Positions 14,305 through 16,459 of a DNA stretch of 16,459 bases are shown piece by piece. The stretch's first letter is position 1, and every line of letters starts with the position of its first letter. The translations under genes and the position numbers were made by a program. Source of the DNA: Syntrophaceae bacterium UBA2188 (lineage in GTDB: Bacteria > Desulfobacterota > BSN033 > UBA1163); NCBI GenBank assembly GCA_002327985.1, contig DCVM01000004.1:1-16459 (forward strand), in the 5' to 3' direction. Under the pieces are notes generated by a model. That model did no database searches. It saw only the letters and a list, made by a program, of their open reading frames with translations, and was not told the origin of the DNA.

Positions 14305-14883
14305 GTGAAACCAAAACGTAAGAAAAAAAGCCCCCAAAAGGGTAGGGGAAGTAAGCTCCTTTTGTTGCTGATCCTGATTGGAATCGGTTTGATCGCTTTT
14401 TTTCATCAACAGATATACCAATCTATCAAGCCATTCTTTGGAAGGCGGAGTTTATTCGTGGAGAGAAAGGATGTTCTTCTTTATTTCTCAGATAGAGAGG
14501 GTGAATATTTAATCGGTGAAAAGAGAGCGATCCTGAAAAAGAATGCCATTAAAGAAGAGGCCAAAGAGACGATTATCGAGATCATCAAGGGGCCGAAAGG
14601 GAGACTGATTCCCACGCTTCCTCCTCATACGGAATTATTAACTCTCCAGATGAATGACGCAGGCTTGGCTACAGTCAATTTTAGCTTAGCCCTTTCCAGG
14701 GATCATCCCGGAGGAAGTTCAGCCGAGATGATGACCGTCTATTCTATCGTCAATTCCCTTTCCCTCAATTTTCCACAAATCAAACGAGTTCAAATTCTCA
14801 TTGATGGGAAACCGATCGAGACCATCGCCGGTCATATTTCCTTAAGGCAGCCCGTCACCCCCAAACCCGATTTGATCAAATGA
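14305..14883 (+). CDS. Membrane-anchored GerMN-domain protein
   Basis: A 192-aa protein from a GTG start at 14305. The N-terminus is strongly basic (KPKRKKKSPQKGRGSK), followed by one transmembrane segment (LLLLLILIGIGLIAFF, about residues 22-37). The rest is an extracytoplasmic GerMN domain: VLLYFSDREGEYLIGEKRAI, then TIIEIIKGPKG, ATVNFS and the C-terminal VQILIDGKPIETIAGHISL. The family name comes from spore germination protein GerM, but it is widespread in non-spore-formers and probably binds an envelope component. The open frame continues upstream across the DUF4870 gene, but that part is out-of-frame overlap and unlikely to be translated. The GTG has only a weak GGCGGG ribosome site, consistent with coupling to the gene before it. 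Confidence 0.82.
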   Translation: MKPKRKKKSPQKGRGSKLLLLLILIGIGLIAFFHQQIYQSIKPFFGRRSLFVERKDVLLYFSDREGEYLIGEKRAILKKNAIKEEAKETIIEIIKGPKGRLIPTLPPHTELLTLQMNDAGLATVNFSLALSRDHPGGSSAEMMTVYSIVNSLSLNFPQIKRVQILIDGKPIETIAGHISLRQPVTPKPDLIK

Positions 14884-14979
14884 CAATCAAAAGACAATAA
14901 TTGATTTCACATGAAATTGATGATATGGTTAAAACTCTGGAATATTGGAGGGTTGGCAATGGCCGTTTAAACAGTGGGA

Positions 14980-15008
14980 TTGATTTTTTTGTTTCTTTAT
15001 ACCATTAT
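14980..15008 (+). promoter_or_regulatory. Weak candidate promoter of serS
   Basis: TTGATT (14980-14985), a 17-nt spacer and CATTAT (15003-15008) lie 45 nt before serS. The 169-bp gap holds no T-box specifier or antiterminator motif that I can recognise, and no convincing gene. Confidence 0.3.
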
Positions 15009-15052
15009 TTCAGTATTGCATTTCTCTTATCATTCCGTAAGTTGGAGAAACT

Positions 15053-16333
15053 ATGCTTGAAGCTAAGTATATTCGGGACCATCTCGATGAGGTTCGGGAG
15101 AGACTTTCCTTGAGGGGCCAAGCCGTCAACCTGGATCAGTTTGTTTTGATCGATGGGCAGCGAAGAAGGGCCATCCAGGAATGGGAAAAACTGAGGGCCC
15201 TCCAGAAAAAAGTCTCTGATGAGGTGAGTAAGAAGAAAAGAGAAGGCCAGGAGGCGTTGGAATTCATTGAAGAAATGAAAAAGGTGTCCCAGGAGTTGAA
15301 GGGATTGGATGGAGTCATCGAAGAGAAGGAAAAGGCTTTGCAAGATTTTCTTCTCCTGATTCCAAATCTTCCTCATTCATCTGTTCCTGTGGGGAAGGAA
15401 TCCTCTGACAATGTTGTGGTCAGGTTATGGGGAGAGATCCCAAAATTCGATTTTGAGCCCAAGGCTCACTGGGATTTGGGTGAGGAACTGGGGATTCTTG
15501 ATTTTAAAAATGGAGCAAAGATTACCGGAGCACGCTTTACCCTCTATTGGGATCTGGGAGCAAAGCTGGAAAGAGCGTTGATCAATTTCATGCTGGATCT
15601 ACATACCCGAGAACATGGATATCGTGAAGTGCTTCCTCCCTTTATGGTCAATCGGACGACGATGACGGGTACCGGACAACTTCCGAAATTCGAGGAAGAG
15701 CTTTTTAAGGTGGAGGAGACCGATTATTTCCTGATTCCTACGGCGGAAGTGCCCGTGACCAATATCCATCAGGATGATGTCATTGATGAAAAATTACTTC
15801 CTTTATATTATACGGCCTACACGCCTTGTTTTAGGAAGGAAGCGGGTTCATATGGAAAGGACACCCGAGGTTTGATTCGTCAGCATCAATTCAATAAGGT
15901 GGAGCTGGTCAAATTTGCCAAACCAGAACATTCTTATGATGAGCTGGAGAAGCTTCTCTCCAATGCCGAAGAAGTTTTAAAACGGCTTAAACTTCCTTAC
16001 AGGGTAGTCAATCTTTGTTCGGGAGATTTGGGATTTTCTGCCTCAAAGACTTATGACATTGAGGTGTGGCTTCCCGGGCATAATACATTTAAGGAAATTT
16101 CCTCTTGTAGTAACTTTGAGGATTTCCAAGCCAGGAGGGCAAAGATCCGATATCGCATTTCTGGAAAGTCCAAGACAGAATATGTCCATACCCTCAATGG
16201 ATCTGGCCTGGCTGTCGGGAGAACATTGGTGGCCATTTTAGAGAATTATCAACAGGTGGATGGAAGTGTGATCATTCCGGAAGTTTTAAGACCTTATTTA
16301 TACGGTGTTGACCGTATAGAAAAGAGAAAATAA
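15053..16333 (+). CDS. serS: Seryl-tRNA synthetase
   Basis: A complete class II synthetase of 426 aa. Residues about 1-105 form the long antiparallel coiled-coil arm that grips the tRNA-Ser variable arm (charged heptad-like stretches at 35-100). The catalytic part carries TAEVP (230-234, serine site), motif 2 FRKEAGSYGKDTRGLIRQHQF (260-280), EISSCSNFEDFQARR (348-362) and motif 3 GSGLAVGRTLVAILENY (383-399). It charges tRNA-Ser, and tRNA-Sec if one exists, with serine. GGAG lies 7 nt before the ATG. A tRNA-Ser gene begins about 100 bp downstream. Confidence 0.98.
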   Translation: MLEAKYIRDHLDEVRERLSLRGQAVNLDQFVLIDGQRRRAIQEWEKLRALQKKVSDEVSKKKREGQEALEFIEEMKKVSQELKGLDGVIEEKEKALQDFLLLIPNLPHSSVPVGKESSDNVVVRLWGEIPKFDFEPKAHWDLGEELGILDFKNGAKITGARFTLYWDLGAKLERALINFMLDLHTREHGYREVLPPFMVNRTTMTGTGQLPKFEEELFKVEETDYFLIPTAEVPVTNIHQDDVIDEKLLPLYYTAYTPCFRKEAGSYGKDTRGLIRQHQFNKVELVKFAKPEHSYDELEKLLSNAEEVLKRLKLPYRVVNLCSGDLGFSASKTYDIEVWLPGHNTFKEISSCSNFEDFQARRAKIRYRISGKSKTEYVHTLNGSGLAVGRTLVAILENYQQVDGSVIIPEVLRPYLYGVDRIEKRK

Positions 16334-16335
16334 AA

Positions 16336-16409
16336 GTTATGAGTTCGGAGTAAGGAGTTCGGAGACTTAAAAGTATTTAAGAAATTACCCCGAACACCGA
16401 ACTAATAAC
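16336..16409. repeat. Imperfect inverted repeat with GAGTTCGGAG direct repeats
   Basis: GTTATGAGTTCGG (16336-16348) is matched inverted by CCGAACTAATAAC (16397-16409) with one mismatch in 13. GAGTTCGGAG occurs twice in direct orientation (16341-16350 and 16355-16364), and CCCCGAACACCG answers it on the other arm. It lies between serS and the tRNA gene. It looks like an intergenic dispersed repeat; there is no T-run to make it a classical terminator. Confidence 0.55.
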
Positions 16410-16436
16410 TCTGAACTGCGAAACGAAGTTTAGCAC

Positions 16437-16459
16437 GGAGGGATGGCCGAGTGGTTTAA
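16437..16459 (+). tRNA. tRNA-Ser, 5' part only, cut by window end
   Basis: GGAGGGATGGCCGAGTGGTTTAA matches the acceptor 5' strand and D-arm start typical of bacterial tRNA-Ser (GGAG..., GGCCGAGTGG). The anticodon lies beyond the window, so the isoacceptor is unknown. The serS gene just upstream fits. Confidence 0.78.

Noticed and set aside
14884..15052. T-box leader before serS
   Set aside because: No AGGGTGGNACCGCG-like antiterminator sequence and no terminator hairpin with a T-run.
14901..15113. 70-aa plus-strand ORF running into serS
   Set aside because: Overlaps the serS start by 60 nt in another frame and has no ribosome site or recognisable domain.
1..16459. CRISPR array, IS element or prophage genes
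   Set aside because: No regularly spaced repeats, transposase or phage proteins seen; the repeats found are short intergenic inverted repeats and one promoter duplication.

Overview
The window is compact, mid-GC bacterial chromosomal DNA with short intergenic gaps and genes on both strands. Gene content fits an anaerobic or microaerophilic Gram-negative lineage, perhaps a deltaproteobacterium or a related uncultured group: a NifU/NifS pair, a pyruvoyl-type arginine decarboxylase, the carboxy(nor)spermidine polyamine route, and a SPASM radical SAM peptide maturase. No phylogenetic marker was searched, so this placement is tentative.

Region 1 (24-2420, minus strand) looks like a small RiPP-type peptide-modification cassette. 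In transcription order it holds a 54-aa Cys-containing protein, a PqqD-like/radical SAM/SPASM maturase, a 20-aa Lys/Cys-rich peptide ending in CKCKASC, two hairpins that look like terminators, and an ATP-grasp protein whose motifs are in circularly permuted order. The 20-aa and 54-aa genes are short and easily missed. This is the strongest candidate for an undescribed system.

Region 2 (2568-4588, plus strand) is nifU-nifS, iron-sulfur cluster assembly. It is transcribed divergently from region 1 across about 150 bp that holds a good promoter in each direction.

Region 3 (4613-10840, minus strand) is a nearly complete polyamine pathway in two transcription units. Unit A is an XRE-cupin regulator, a 36-aa ORF, pyruvoyl-dependent arginine decarboxylase, agmatinase, and a PaaK-like adenylate-forming ligase. 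Unit B is carboxy(nor)spermidine synthase (nspB/LYS1-like) and carboxy(nor)spermidine decarboxylase (nspC). Predicted flow is arginine to agmatine to putrescine, then condensation with aspartate semialdehyde and decarboxylation to spermidine (or the norspermidine equivalent). Both units start with the same 120-bp promoter-leader sequence (98/120 identical by hand count, no gaps), carrying a perfect -35, a perfect -10 and a GTTTAAT/ATTAAAC palindrome at the expected transcription start. This implies one shared regulon.

Region 4 (10850-16459, plus strand) is housekeeping: uvrA preceded by a palindromic intergenic repeat, a DUF4870 membrane protein, a GerMN-domain membrane-anchored protein, serS, another imperfect inverted repeat, and the first 23 nt of a tRNA-Ser cut by the window end.
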